Positions 1 through 7,955 of a stretch of 64,000 nucleotides of DNA are shown piece by piece (the first letter of the stretch is position 1; each line of letters begins with the position of its first letter). The stretch comes from Pseudomonas furukawaii (GTDB lineage Bacteria; Pseudomonadota; Gammaproteobacteria; Pseudomonadales; Pseudomonadaceae). Location: contig NZ_AP014862.1 in NCBI RefSeq assembly GCF_002355475.1, forward strand, positions 5,828,001 to 5,892,000, read 5' to 3'. A program made the position numbers and the translations under genes. The notes under the pieces were generated by a model. It did not search any database. It had not been told where the DNA came from and saw only the letters and a program-made list of their open reading frames with translations.

Positions 1-1382
1 TCCTGGAAAAGGCCCTGCAACAGGAAGGCATGACCACCCAGGCCTTCGAGAGCGCCGACAGCCTGCTCAGCCGCCTGGCCCGGCAACAACCGGACGTGAT
101 CATTTCCGACATCCGCATGCCCGGCACCAGCGGCCTGGACCTGCTGGCCCGCATCCGCGAGCAGAACCCGCGCCTGCCGGTGATCATCATGACCGCCCAT
201 TCCGACCTGGACAGCGCGGTGGCCTCCTACCAGGGCGGCGCCTTCGAGTACCTGCCCAAGCCCTTCGACGTGGACGAGGCGGTCTCCCTGGTCAAGCGCG
301 CCTTCCAGCATGCCCAGGAACAGCAAGGCCTCGAAGCCCCGGCCAGCCAAGCGCGCACCCCCGAGATCATCGGCGAGGCGCCGGCGATGCAGGAAGTCTT
401 CCGCGCCATCGGTCGCCTGAGCCACTCCAACATCACCGTGCTCATCAATGGCGAGTCCGGCACCGGCAAGGAACTGGTGGCCCATGCCCTGCATCGCCAC
501 AGCCCGCGCGCCGCCTCGCCCTTCATCGCCCTGAACATGGCGGCGATCCCGAAGGACCTGATGGAATCCGAGCTGTTCGGCCATGAAAAAGGGGCCTTCA
601 CCGGCGCGGCCAACCAGCGCCGGGGCCGCTTCGAGCAGGCCGACGGCGGCACCCTGTTCCTGGACGAGATCGGCGACATGCCCGCCGACACCCAGACTCG
701 CCTGCTGCGGGTGCTGGCCGACGGCGAGTTCTACCGGGTCGGCGGCCACACACCGGTCAAGGTGGACGTGCGCATCATCGCCGCCACCCACCAGAACCTG
801 GAAAACCTGGTGCAGGCCGGCAAGTTCCGCGAGGACCTGTTCCACCGTCTCAATGTCATCCGCATCCATATCCCGCGCCTGTCGGATCGCCGCGAAGACA
901 TCCCGGCGCTCGCCCGCCACTTCCTCGCCCGCGCCGCCCAGGAGCTGGCGGTCGAGCCCAAGCTGCTGAAGAGCGAAACCGAGGACTACCTGAAGAACCT
1001 GCCCTGGCCGGGCAACGTGCGCCAGCTGGAAAACACCTGCCGCTGGATCACCGTCATGGCCTCGGGGCGCGAAGTCCATGTGGACGACCTGCCGCCGGAG
1101 CTGCTGACCCAGCCCCAGGACGCGGCCCCGGTGACCAACTGGGAACAGGCCCTGCGCCAATGGGCGGACCAGGCCCTGGCACGCGGCCAGTCCAGCCTGC
1201 TGGACACCGCCGTGCCGTCCTTCGAGCGGATCATGATCGAGACCGCCTTGAAACACACCGCCGGGCGCCGCCGGGATGCCGCCGTGCTCCTGGGCTGGGG
1301 TCGAAACACCCTCACCCGCAAGATCAAGGAACTGGGCATGAAGGTGGATGGCGGCGACGACGATGACGGAGACGACGCCTGA
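1..1382 (+). CDS. ntrC: Nitrogen regulation response regulator NtrC (5' end outside window)
   Basis: Sigma-54-dependent activator of nitrogen-limitation genes, phosphorylated by NtrB. The reading frame is open from base 3 ([13 protein letters not shown]), so only the first ~20 residues are missing. Seen in order: receiver domain with the phospho-acceptor Asp in ISDIRMPG (codon at 108-110) and the conserved Lys in YLPKPFD; an AAA+ domain with Walker A GESGTGKE, the sigma-54 contact loop GAFTGA and Walker [12 protein letters not shown]; a C-terminal Fis-type helix-turn-helix ([19 protein letters not shown]) and an acidic tail. The downstream sigma-54 promoter at 2062-2080 is a natural target. 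The identification is firm. Confidence 0.97.
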   Translation, partial: LEKALQQEGMTTQAFESADSLLSRLARQQPDVIISDIRMPGTSGLDLLARIREQNPRLPVIIMTAHSDLDSAVASYQGGAFEYLPKPFDVDEAVSLVKRAFQHAQEQQGLEAPASQARTPEIIGEAPAMQEVFRAIGRLSHSNITVLINGESGTGKELVAHALHRHSPRAASPFIALNMAAIPKDLMESELFGHEKGAFTGAANQRRGRFEQADGGTLFLDEIGDMPADTQTRLLRVLADGEFYRVGGHTPVKVDVRIIAATHQNLENLVQAGKFREDLFHRLNVIRIHIPRLSDRREDIPALARHFLARAAQELAVEPKLLKSETEDYLKNLPWPGNVRQLENTCRWITVMASGREVHVDDLPPELLTQPQDAAPVTNWEQALRQWADQALARGQSSLLDTAVPSFERIMIETALKHTAGRRRDAAVLLGWGRNTLTRKIKELGMKVDGGDDDDGDDA

Positions 1383-1392
1383 CAGCCTTTTC

Positions 1393-1414
1393 GGCGGGAC
1401 CCTCAGGTCCCGCC
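1393..1414 (+). terminator. Hairpin behind ntrC
   Basis: Perfect 9-bp stem GGCGGGACC/GGTCCCGCC with loop CTCA, 10 bases after the ntrC stop. It lacks a T-run, so it may be a Rho-dependent or mRNA-stabilising 3' structure rather than a classical terminator. Confidence 0.5.
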
Positions 1415-1593
1415 AGCCCCCTTCCTAAGGCGTTCGCCACCGATTCCCCAACACAGCCGTCCGCTTTCGCCATCACATCCCTCCTCCCGCGCCAGCACCA
1501 GCGTAAGAAAATTCTGATTTCCTCCCCATCCGTGGACCCGGCACTCCGTCGGCGGGATGCTGCCTGGACATGAAGTAATGACAGGAACTGACC

Positions 1594-1836
1594 ATGCAGC
1601 TGCATATCGCCGTACGAAAGGAAGGAGACGTCGTCAGACTCAAAGCCATGGACGGTTTCAGTGATGCCGAAGTAGCACGAATGCTCCGCTCCAACGGCAT
1701 CGAGATCATCCTGGGCCCAATGGAGGGCGGCCGGTCACGTATCTGCATCCGAGCCCCCAGAAGCCTCTCCCTCAAGGTGGAGCGACTGAGGCGGTGCCAG
1801 TCCACCGAATCCTACCTCTACCCCGACAAGACCTGA
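1594..1836 (+). CDS. CsrA/RsmN-like small RNA-binding protein
   Basis: 80-aa protein. Against RsmN (RsmF, the helix-inserted CsrA paralogue of P. aeruginosa, recalled from memory) it aligns without gaps over ~65 residues: shared R8, E10-G11, L16, R29, L31-R32, G35-I36, I38, G45, R49, I52, A54-P55-R56 and L65. The segment DAEVARMLRSNGI corresponds to the RsmN-specific inserted helix, and SRICIRAPRSL to the CsrA strand ending in AP(K/R). Position 62, the critical RNA-binding Arg of RsmN (CsrA R44), is Val here, with K61 and R64 beside it. The start has AGGA at 1583-1586, 7 bases upstream, inside an ACAGGA motif of the kind Rsm proteins bind. A monocistronic gene is inferred. The family call is moderately sure; RNA-binding activity is unproven. 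Confidence 0.65.
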   Translation: MQLHIAVRKEGDVVRLKAMDGFSDAEVARMLRSNGIEIILGPMEGGRSRICIRAPRSLSLKVERLRRCQSTESYLYPDKT

Positions 1837-1846
1837 CCCCGCTGAA

Positions 1847-1866
1847 GGCCCCGTCCAGACGGGGCC
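1847..1866 (+). terminator. Hairpin behind the RsmN-like gene
   Basis: 8-bp GC stem GGCCCCGT/ACGGGGCC with loop CCAG, 10 bases after the stop codon. There is no following T-run, so termination strength is uncertain. Confidence 0.45.
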
Positions 1867-2061
1867 GTCCGCCCACCGAAAAAGTCCATCCCTGGTGCCC
1901 GGATAGGGTTCCCGCCTCAAAAAAGTGCTCGCCCCCGGACCGGGACTGCCCCCTGAAAACCGCCTGAGCGCCCCGGGCCAATCCCCAGGACTTCCTTAGA
2001 AAGCCAGTATTTACGGGGCCTGCAGCCATGCAGTGCGGTTTCCCGGTGACAAATCTTGAAA

Positions 2062-2080
2062 TTGGCACGCCCTCTGCAAT
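2062..2080 (+). promoter_or_regulatory. Sigma-54 (-24/-12) promoter
   Basis: TTGGCACGCCCTCTGCAAT has the diagnostic GG (2064-2065), exactly 10 bases, then GC (2076-2077), and matches the consensus TGGCACG-N4-TTGC(A/T) with one mismatch. Transcription would start near 2089, about 20 bases before the tandem repeats. The location next to ntrC suggests NtrC control. Only an isolated TGGTGC half-site (1893-1898) was noticed as a possible enhancer element, so the NtrC sites are not established. Confidence 0.75.
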
Positions 2081-2088
2081 ATCCCCAG

Positions 2089-2650
2089 TAACACAGGTTT
2101 TGGGGCCCCTGGTACAGGCAGGCCAGGGAATCCCCACTCTTACACAGGCAGGCTGAACCCCAGCCGCCACGACCCCGAGGGGTTGCATGCAGGACGGCGC
2201 CGCCCCGGGCGGCCAGGTTTCAGGGGGCCTTGGTACAGGCAGGCCGGGGAATCCCCTCTTTTATCCACAGGCGCGCTGGGCTCCAGCCGCCTGGGCTCAC
2301 AAGAGCCCGAAGCGATATACGGTCGCCGACAGCCGAGCGACCCACCCTTTCGGGGACCTTGGTACAGGCAGGCCGGGGAATCCCCTCTTTTATCCACGGC
2401 GCGCTGGATTCCAGCCGCCTGGGCTCACAAGAGCCCGTATCGATATCCGGTCGCCGGCAGCCGAGCGACCCACCCTTTCGGGGACCTTGGTACAGGCAGG
2501 CCGGGGAATCCCCTCTTTTATCCACGGCGCGCTGGACTCCAGCCGCCGGGGCTCACAAGAGCCCGTATCGATATCCGGTCGCCGGCAGCCGAGCGACCCA
2601 CCCTTTCGGGGACCTTGGTACAGGCAGGCCGGGGAATCCCCGCTCTTACT
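2089..2650 (+). ncRNA. nrsZ: NrsZ-like nitrogen-regulated sRNA, tandem-repeat form
   Basis: Noncoding interval driven by a sigma-54 promoter directly downstream of the ntrC region and upstream of the gene next to trmL. This is the genomic context known for NrsZ of P. aeruginosa, an RpoN/NtrC-dependent, processed sRNA affecting rhamnolipid production and swarming. Here the transcribed region is made of 128-nt repeat units built from short hairpins: GGGG-AAT-CCCC, GCTGG-NNN-CCAGC, GGGCTC-ACAA-GAGCCC and GGTCGC-N10-GCGACC. Open frames through the repeats differ between frames and look spurious. The 5' end is estimated from the promoter; the 3' end is not visible and is set at the last repeat. 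Homology to NrsZ rests on position and promoter, not on a sequence comparison. Confidence 0.6.
2111..2650 (+). repeat. Tandem array of ~128-bp palindrome-rich units
   Basis: The word GGTACAGGCAGGCC starts at 2111, 2232, 2361, 2489 and 2617 (spacings 121, 129, 128, 128). Units at 2232-2360, 2361-2488 and 2489-2616 are nearly identical. The 2111 unit is diverged, and the 2617 copy breaks off after ~30 bases where the minus-strand gene begins. Differences among the three good units fall mostly in hairpin loops or linkers (GCT/ATT/ACT inside GCTGG...CCAGC). Each good unit also holds CTCTTTTATCCAC after the GGGGAATCCCC palindrome, resembling a short terminator or RNase E site. Confidence 0.95.
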
Positions 2651-3086
2651 CGTCCCTCAGGCTGATCTCCAGCCGCCAGCGGCCATCCACCTCGGCTCCC
2701 CGCCACTCCCCGTGCAAGGGGCGCGCCGCCACGAAGCGCACCATCACCCCGCTTTCGGACGTCAACACCTTCCAGCTGACCGGTGCCGAGCCCAGGCTGA
2801 GACGCCCACCGGCACTGCGCCCCACCGCATCCACCAGCAGGACATAGGCGCCTTCCGGGGCTTCGGCGCGCACGTCCGGCTCCCGGTCGAACCAGAGCGT
2901 CAGGCCGTCCTGGCGCACCTCGATGCGTTCCAGAAGCACCGGGTCCGGGGTCGTCAGCCGGCCAAGCATCATGCCCACCAGCAGGCCCAGCAGCGCCAGG
3001 GAGAATAAAAAGCGCGGCCACAGGCTCGGTCGTGGATCGTCTTCGGGAGTAGAATGCCGCCCGTCTTCGGGCTCGGGACCAGCCAT
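2646..3086 (-). CDS. Hypothetical single-pass inner-membrane protein (PA5126 position)
   Basis: 146 aa. The N-terminal ~24 residues are charged, Pro-rich and cytoplasmic. A hydrophobic segment at residues ~25-41 (FLFSLALLGLLVGMMLG) anchors it, and the remaining ~100 residues form a probable periplasmic beta-rich domain (RIEVRQDGLTLWFDREP...). Function not recognised. The start codon sits in the same CATG as that of divergent trmL, so the two start codons overlap by two bases and each promoter must lie inside the other gene. A later start is possible, since no good ribosome binding site precedes this ATG. The 3' end abuts the last unit of the tandem array, so the sRNA may run antisense into it. 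Confidence 0.7.
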   Translation of the reverse strand: MAGPEPEDGRHSTPEDDPRPSLWPRFLFSLALLGLLVGMMLGRLTTPDPVLLERIEVRQDGLTLWFDREPDVRAEAPEGAYVLLVDAVGRSAGGRLSLGSAPVSWKVLTSESGVMVRFVAARPLHGEWRGAEVDGRWRLEISLRDE

Positions 3087-3546
3087 GTTTCACGTCATCC
3101 TGTTTCAACCGGAAATTCCACCGAACACCGGCAACATTATCAGGCTGTGCGCCAATTCCGGCTGCCACCTGCACCTGATCGAGCCCCTGGGCTTCGAACT
3201 GGACGACAAGCGCCTGCGGCGCGCCGGGCTGGACTACCACGAGTACGCCACCCTCAAGCGCTACCCGGACCTGGAGAGCTGCCTGGAAGCCCTGGGCCGG
3301 CCTCGGGTATTCGCCTTCACCACCAAGGGCACGCAGCTGTTCCATCAGGTGGCGTTCGAGAAGGGCGACGCCTTCCTCTTCGGCCCGGAGAGCCGTGGCC
3401 TGCCCCAGGAGATCCGCGAAAGCCTGCCCCCTGAACAGCGCCTGCGCCTGCCCATGCGCCCCAACTGCCGCAGCCTGAATCTCTCCAACACCGTGGCCGT
3501 GGCGGTCTATGAGGCCTGGCGACAGCACGATTTCCGCCTGGACTGA
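3085..3546 (+). CDS. trmL: tRNA (cytidine/uridine-2'-O-)-methyltransferase TrmL
   Basis: 153-aa SPOUT-class enzyme that 2'-O-methylates the wobble base 34 of tRNA-Leu isoacceptors using SAM. Seen: N-terminal FQPEIPPNTGNIIRLC with the conserved N-x-G-N, the SAM-binding trefoil-knot motifs LFGPESRGLP and RSLNLSNTVAVAVYE. Length equals that of the family. The start at 3085 is chosen because homologues begin MFHVILFQPEIPP. The gene is divergent from, and shares its start tetranucleotide with, the hypothetical membrane protein, and converges on secB across a shared terminator. Confidence 0.95.
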   Translation: MFHVILFQPEIPPNTGNIIRLCANSGCHLHLIEPLGFELDDKRLRRAGLDYHEYATLKRYPDLESCLEALGRPRVFAFTTKGTQLFHQVAFEKGDAFLFGPESRGLPQEIRESLPPEQRLRLPMRPNCRSLNLSNTVAVAVYEAWRQHDFRLD

Positions 3547-3573
3547 CGCGACCGCCGCCTTTCCCCGGACAAC

Positions 3574-3600
3574 AAAAAAGCGCCCCTAAGGGCGCTTTTT
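3574..3600. terminator. Bidirectional Rho-independent terminator trmL/secB
   Basis: Stem GCGCCC/GGGCGC (3580-3585, 3590-3595) with loop CTAA, flanked by A6 on one side and T5 on the other, so it can stop transcription from both convergent genes. Confidence 0.9.
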
Positions 3601-3616
3601 CAAGGGGCCGGATGAC

Positions 3617-4093
3617 TCAGGCCTGGGCTTCGCCCGCCTGGATACGCGCCAGTTCCTGGGCGTAGAGGGCGTCGAAGTTCACCGGGGAGAGCATCAGCGC
3701 CGGGAAGGAGCCGCGGACAACCAGGCTGTCCAGGGTTTCACGGGCGTAGGGGAACAGGATGTTCGGGCAGAAGGCACCCAGGGTGTGGCTCATGGAGGCC
3801 GCGTCCAGCCCCTTGATGAGGAAGATACCGGCCTGCTGCACTTCAGCGATGAAGGCGGTTTCCTCGCCGTTCTTCACGGTCACGGACAGGGTCAGCACCA
3901 CTTCGTGGAAGTCACCGTCCAGCTGCTTCTGGCGGGTGTTCAGGTCCAGGGAAACGCTCGGGTTCCACTGCTGGCGGAAGATCTCGGGGCTCTTCGGCGC
4001 TTCGAAGGACAGATCGCGCACGTAGATGCGCTGCAGGGAAAACTGGGGAGCTTCTGCGCCTTGGGCGGCGCCATTGTTCGTTTGTTCGGTCAT
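3617..4093 (-). CDS. secB: Protein-export chaperone SecB
   Basis: 158-aa cytosolic tetrameric chaperone that keeps preproteins unfolded and hands them to SecA. The whole SecB fold is visible: [20 protein letters not shown] at the N-terminus, the central V-x-L-x-V strands, the [19 protein letters not shown] helix and the [14 protein letters not shown]-terminal region. It lies 14 bases upstream of nothing but grxC on the same strand, forming a rhodanese-grxC-secB transcription unit ending at the shared terminator. Confidence 0.97.
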   Translation of the reverse strand: MTEQTNNGAAQGAEAPQFSLQRIYVRDLSFEAPKSPEIFRQQWNPSVSLDLNTRQKQLDGDFHEVVLTLSVTVKNGEETAFIAEVQQAGIFLIKGLDAASMSHTLGAFCPNILFPYARETLDSLVVRGSFPALMLSPVNFDALYAQELARIQAGEAQA

Positions 4094-4107
4094 GGTTCTG
4101 CCTTGTT

Positions 4108-4383
4108 CTAGTGCGTTTCCGTTTGCGGGCTGGATTGGAGCAAGGCGTCGAGCTTGCCGGCGCGCTCCAGGGCATACAGGTCGTCACAGCCGCCCACGTG
4201 GGTCGGGCCGATCCAGATCTGCGGCACCGAGGTGCGCCCGGCCTTGCGGGTCATCTCGGCGCGAACTTCGGGTTTGCCGTCGACGCTGACTTCCTCGTAG
4301 CGCACGCCCTTGCTGTCCAGCAGGTGCTTGGCGCGGATGCAGAAAGGACACCAGGCGCTCGAGTAGATGACGACGCCGGTCAT
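4108..4383 (-). CDS. grxC: Glutaredoxin 3 (GrxC)
   Basis: 91-aa dithiol glutaredoxin that reduces disulfides with glutathione. Visible: the active site C12-P-F-C15, the cis-proline motif TSVPQIWIG and the glutathione-binding HVGGCDD. Length is typical. It sits between the rhodanese gene (1 base away) and secB (14 bases), and is presumably cotranscribed with both. Confidence 0.95.
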   Translation of the reverse strand: MTGVVIYSSAWCPFCIRAKHLLDSKGVRYEEVSVDGKPEVRAEMTRKAGRTSVPQIWIGPTHVGGCDDLYALERAGKLDALLQSSPQTETH

Positions 4384-4384
4384 C

Positions 4385-4798
4385 TCACTTCACCAGCGGC
4401 AGGTTGTCGCCGCGCCAGCTGCCGATCCCGCCGGACAGCTTGAGGGCGGTGAAGCCGGCCTTCTTCAGGTCACGGCAGACGGTGCCGGCGTGCTGGCCCA
4501 TGGCGTCGACCACGATGATGGATTTTTCCTTGTGCTTCTCCAGCTCGGCGATGCGGCTGGCCAGCTTCTCGAAGGGGATGTTCAGGGCGTCGACGATATG
4601 GCCGCTGGAGAAGTCCTTGCTGGCCCGCACGTCCAGGACGATGGCCTGGCCGCCGTTGACCAGAGCGGTGAGCTCGCGGGTGGAAACGGCACGACCGCTG
4701 CGGCGCAGTTCGTGGGCCAGCAACAGGGCCAGCAGCACCACGAAGGTTCCACTCAGTACATAGTGGTTAGTGGCAAATTCAATCAGGTGGGCGAGCAT
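4385..4798 (-). CDS. Membrane-anchored rhodanese-like protein (YibN type)
   Basis: 137 aa: a hydrophobic N-terminal anchor at residues ~15-29, then one rhodanese domain (VLDVRASKDFSSGHIVDALNIP). At the loop where active rhodaneses carry the catalytic Cys the sequence is VVDAMGQHAG, with Asp98 in that place; the only Cys is C108, ten residues later in the following helix. Sulfurtransferase activity is therefore doubtful. The start at 4798 gives the normal family length; upstream in-frame codons would overlap the gpmI promoter. First gene of the minus-strand unit with grxC and secB, a grouping conserved in gammaproteobacteria. Confidence 0.85.
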   Translation of the reverse strand: MLAHLIEFATNHYVLSGTFVVLLALLLAHELRRSGRAVSTRELTALVNGGQAIVLDVRASKDFSSGHIVDALNIPFEKLASRIAELEKHKEKSIIVVDAMGQHAGTVCRDLKKAGFTALKLSGGIGSWRGDNLPLVK

Positions 4799-4964
4799 CG
4801 TCGGGTTCCGGGACGGTAAAATGCCGGCCAGTATACACAGCCCCACAGGTCGGCCAAACCCCGCACAGCGGTGACGCCGACGGAACCAGACCGTAAAATG
4901 CCGCGTCTTTTTTCCGGGGCCTTGCCCGCCACTTTCCACCTTCTGCCGCAGCGAGTCGGACGAT

Positions 4965-6500
4965 ATGACAGCCACGCCAAAACCCCTGGTCCTCATCATC
5001 CTGGACGGCTTCGGTCACAGTGACAGCCCCGAGTACAACGCTATCTACGCGGCCAGGACCCCGGTCTACGATCGCCTGCGCGCCACCCAGCCCCACGGCC
5101 TGATTTCCGGCTCCGGCATGGACGTGGGCCTGCCGGATGGACAGATGGGCAACTCCGAAGTGGGCCACATGAACCTGGGCGCCGGCCGCGTCGTCTACCA
5201 GGACTTCACCCGCGTCACCAAGGCCATCCGTGACGGCGAGTTCTTCGCCAACCCGGTGATCCTCGAGGCCGTGGACAAGGCCGTGGCCGCCGGCAAGGCC
5301 GTGCACTTCATGGGCCTGCTCTCCGACGGCGGCGTGCACAGCCACCAGGACCACCTGGTCGCCATGGCCGAGCTGGCCGCCCAGCGCGGCGCCGAGAAGA
5401 TCTACCTGCACGCCTTCCTCGACGGCCGCGACACTCCGCCGAAAAGCGCCCAGCCCTCCATCGAGCTGCTGGACGCCGCCTTCGCCCGTCTCGGCAAGGG
5501 CCGCATCGCCAGCCTGATCGGTCGCTACTACGCCATGGACCGCGACAATCGCTGGGACCGCGTCGAAGCCGCCTACAACCTGATCACCGAAGGCCAGGGT
5601 GAATTCGCCGCCGCCACTGCCGTGGAAGGCCTGGCGGCCGCCTACGAGCGCGGCGAAAGCGACGAGTTCGTCAAGGCCACCACCATCGGCGAGCCCGTCA
5701 GGGTCGAGGATGGCGACGCGGTGGTGTTCATGAACTTCCGCGCCGACCGCGCCCGCGAGCTGTCCCGCGCCTTCGTCGAGCCCGGCTTCAAGGAGTTCGC
5801 CCGCGCCCGCGAGATCGCCCTGGCCGGCTACGTGATGCTGACCCAGTACGCCGCCAGCATCCCCGCTCCCAGCGCCTTCAAGCCCGAGTCCCTGGACAAT
5901 GTGCTGGGCGAGTACCTGGCGAAGAACGGCAAGACCCAACTGCGCATCGCCGAGACCGAGAAGTACGCCCACGTGACCTTCTTCTTCTCCGGCGGCCGCG
6001 AAGAACCCTTCGAAGGCGAGGAGCGCATCCTGGTCCCCTCGCCCAAGGTCGCCACCTATGACCTGCAGCCCGAAATGAGCGCCCCCGAGGTGACCGACCG
6101 CATCGTCGACGCCATCGAGAACCAGCGCTACGACGTGATCATCGTCAACTACGCCAACGGTGACATGGTCGGCCACACCGGCGTGTTCGAGGCGGCGGTG
6201 AAGGCGGTGGAATGCCTGGACCACTGCGTCGGCCGCATCGTCGAAGCCCTGGACAAGGTGGGCGGCGAAGCCCTGATCACCGCCGACCACGGCAACGTCG
6301 AGCAGATGGAAGACGAAGTCACCGGCCAGGCCCACACCGCGCATACCTGCGAGCCGGTGCCCTTCATCTATGTCGGCAAGCGTCCGGCCACCATCCGCGA
6401 GGGTGGCGTGCTGGCGGATGTCGCCCCCACCCTGCTGACCCTGATGGGTCTGCCGGTACCGGCGGAGATGACCGGCAAGACCATCGTCGAGCTGAAATGA
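4965..6500 (+). CDS. gpmI: 2,3-bisphosphoglycerate-independent phosphoglycerate mutase
   Basis: 511-aa Mn-dependent enzyme interconverting 3- and 2-phosphoglycerate in glycolysis and gluconeogenesis. Visible: metal ligands in LIILDGFG (Asp14), the phosphorylated Ser64 in [10 protein letters not shown], the substrate loop DGRDTPP and the C-terminal metal cluster NGDMVGHTG and ITADHGN. Length is standard. The gene is divergent from the rhodanese gene and is followed by a strong terminator, so envC probably has some independent expression. Confidence 0.97.
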   Translation: MTATPKPLVLIILDGFGHSDSPEYNAIYAARTPVYDRLRATQPHGLISGSGMDVGLPDGQMGNSEVGHMNLGAGRVVYQDFTRVTKAIRDGEFFANPVILEAVDKAVAAGKAVHFMGLLSDGGVHSHQDHLVAMAELAAQRGAEKIYLHAFLDGRDTPPKSAQPSIELLDAAFARLGKGRIASLIGRYYAMDRDNRWDRVEAAYNLITEGQGEFAAATAVEGLAAAYERGESDEFVKATTIGEPVRVEDGDAVVFMNFRADRARELSRAFVEPGFKEFARAREIALAGYVMLTQYAASIPAPSAFKPESLDNVLGEYLAKNGKTQLRIAETEKYAHVTFFFSGGREEPFEGEERILVPSPKVATYDLQPEMSAPEVTDRIVDAIENQRYDVIIVNYANGDMVGHTGVFEAAVKAVECLDHCVGRIVEALDKVGGEALITADHGNVEQMEDEVTGQAHTAHTCEPVPFIYVGKRPATIREGGVLADVAPTLLTLMGLPVPAEMTGKTIVELK

Positions 6501-6559
6501 CGGCATCGGGCCGCCCCCAGGGAGCGGTCCAGCGCGGAAAACCGCGCGCCCCGTCAGTA

Positions 6560-6594
6560 AACGCCCGGATCCTCAGGTTCCGGGCGTTTTTTTT
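6560..6594 (+). terminator. Rho-independent terminator of gpmI
   Basis: Stem ACGCCCGGA with its complement TTCCGGGCGT around an 8-10 base loop, followed by an uninterrupted run of eight T. Strong plus-strand terminator. Confidence 0.9.
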
Positions 6595-6649
6595 GCCCCG
6601 CTCCACGGGCATACTAGGCCGGTCCTTCCCCCCGGTGCCCCAAGCCCCC

Positions 6650-7924
6650 ATGTTTCGCGCCCTCGCCCTCGTCCTCCTCGCCAGCCTGATCACCCCGGTC
6701 ATGGCCGACCAGCGCGCCGAAACCCGGCAGCAGCTGGATCAGGCCGCCAAGGACATCACCGAACTGAAGAAGCTCCTGCAGCAACTGCAGCAGGAGAAAT
6801 CCGGCGTCCAGGCCGACCTGAAGAAGACCGAGACCGAGATGGGCGACCTGGAACAACAGGTCAAGGACCTGGAGCAGGAGCTGAAAGACAGCGAGAGCGA
6901 GATCCAGCGCCTCGACGGGGAGAAAAAAAAACTCCAGGACGCGCGCGCTGAACAACAGCGCCTGATCGGCATCCAGGCACGCGCCGCCTACCAGAGCGGC
7001 CAGCAGGAATACCTCAAGCTGCTGCTCAATCAGCAGCACCCCGAGAAGTTCGCCCGCACCCTCACCTACTACGACTACCTGAGCCAGGCTCGCCTCGAGC
7101 AGCTCAACACCTTCAATGAAACCCTGCGCCAGCTGGCCAATGTCGAACGCGAGATCGGCGAGCACAACGCCCAGCTCACCGAGCAGAAAGCCAGCCTCGA
7201 TGAGCGCCGGGAACAGTTGGCCGCCGCGCGCCGCGAGCGCCAGCAGGCCCTGGCCAAGCTGAACAAGGACCTGGGTGACCGCGACCGCAAGCTCAAGAGC
7301 CGCCAGCAGGACCAGGCCCAACTGGCCAAGGTGCTGAAAACCATCGAGGAAACCCTGGCCCGCCAGGAGCGGGAAGCCCGCGAGGCCGAGGAAGCACGCA
7401 AGCGCGCCCTGGCCGAGCAGCAGCGCCAGCTACGCGAGCAGGACAACCGTCCCGCCACCGGCACCGCCCGCGCCGCCAGCGGCCCGATGGTCTCCAGCGC
7501 CGGCAGCGGCTTCGGCGGCCCCTTCGCCCAGGCCCGCGGGCGTCTGCCCTGGCCGGTGGACGGTCGCCTGGTGGCCCGCTACGGCTCCGCCCGCGGCACC
7601 GACTCCCGCGCCAAGTGGGATGGCGTGCTGATCGGCGCGCCGGAAGGCGCCACCGTTCGCGCCGTGCATGGCGGCCGCGTGGTGTTCGCCGACTGGTTGC
7701 GCGGCGCCGGGCTTCTGGTCATTCTCGATCATGGCAATGGCTACCTGAGCCTTTACGGGCATAACCAGCGTCTGTTGAAAAGCGCCGGCGATATCGTGAA
7801 AGCGGGCGAGTCCATCGCCACGGTCGGCAACAGCGGCGGGCAGGACACGCCCGCACTGTACTTCGCCATTCGCCAGCAAGGCCGACCGACCGACCCGGCA
7901 CAGTGGTGCCGCGCCCAAGGATAG
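6650..7924 (+). CDS. envC: Murein hydrolase activator EnvC
   Basis: 424-aa periplasmic activator of septal amidases during cell division. Signal peptide residues 1-19 (MFRALALVLLASLITPVMA, cleavage before DQ), long coiled coil at ~20-265 (heptads such as ELKKLLQQLQQEKS), then a C-terminal LytM/M23 domain (~300-420). The zinc ligands of active M23 peptidases are lost: KWDGV replaces HxGxD, and YFAIR replaces HFEIR. This is the degenerate pattern expected of an activator rather than a hydrolase. The start at 6650 places the signal peptide at the N-terminus. Followed by ctpA and a YibQ-type deacetylase. Confidence 0.93.
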   Translation: MFRALALVLLASLITPVMADQRAETRQQLDQAAKDITELKKLLQQLQQEKSGVQADLKKTETEMGDLEQQVKDLEQELKDSESEIQRLDGEKKKLQDARAEQQRLIGIQARAAYQSGQQEYLKLLLNQQHPEKFARTLTYYDYLSQARLEQLNTFNETLRQLANVEREIGEHNAQLTEQKASLDERREQLAAARRERQQALAKLNKDLGDRDRKLKSRQQDQAQLAKVLKTIEETLARQEREAREAEEARKRALAEQQRQLREQDNRPATGTARAASGPMVSSAGSGFGGPFAQARGRLPWPVDGRLVARYGSARGTDSRAKWDGVLIGAPEGATVRAVHGGRVVFADWLRGAGLLVILDHGNGYLSLYGHNQRLLKSAGDIVKAGESIATVGNSGGQDTPALYFAIRQQGRPTDPAQWCRAQG

Positions 7925-7955
7925 GCGCCACTTCATTTCCTAGGAGTTGATTCGC

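Noticed and set aside
2261..2526. DnaA-box array (TTATCCACA at 2261; TTATCCACG at 2390 and 2518) as a replication-control locus
   Set aside because: Only one copy is a perfect box, the others share the same mismatch by descent of the repeat, and the sigma-54 promoter and hairpins explain the element better.
2111..2650. CRISPR array
   Set aside because: Unit length is 128 bp with no alternation of short repeats and unique spacers, and no cas genes are present.
2183..3008. Long open frames through the tandem repeats on both strands (up to ~270 codons)
   Set aside because: They arise because the repeat lacks stops in several frames, encode the same phrase in different frames, have no ribosome binding site and run into the genuine minus-strand gene.
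4779..6506. 575-codon minus-strand frame opposite gpmI
   Set aside because: Shadow of the high-GC gpmI gene; composition (Gly/Val/His-rich) has no domain sense.
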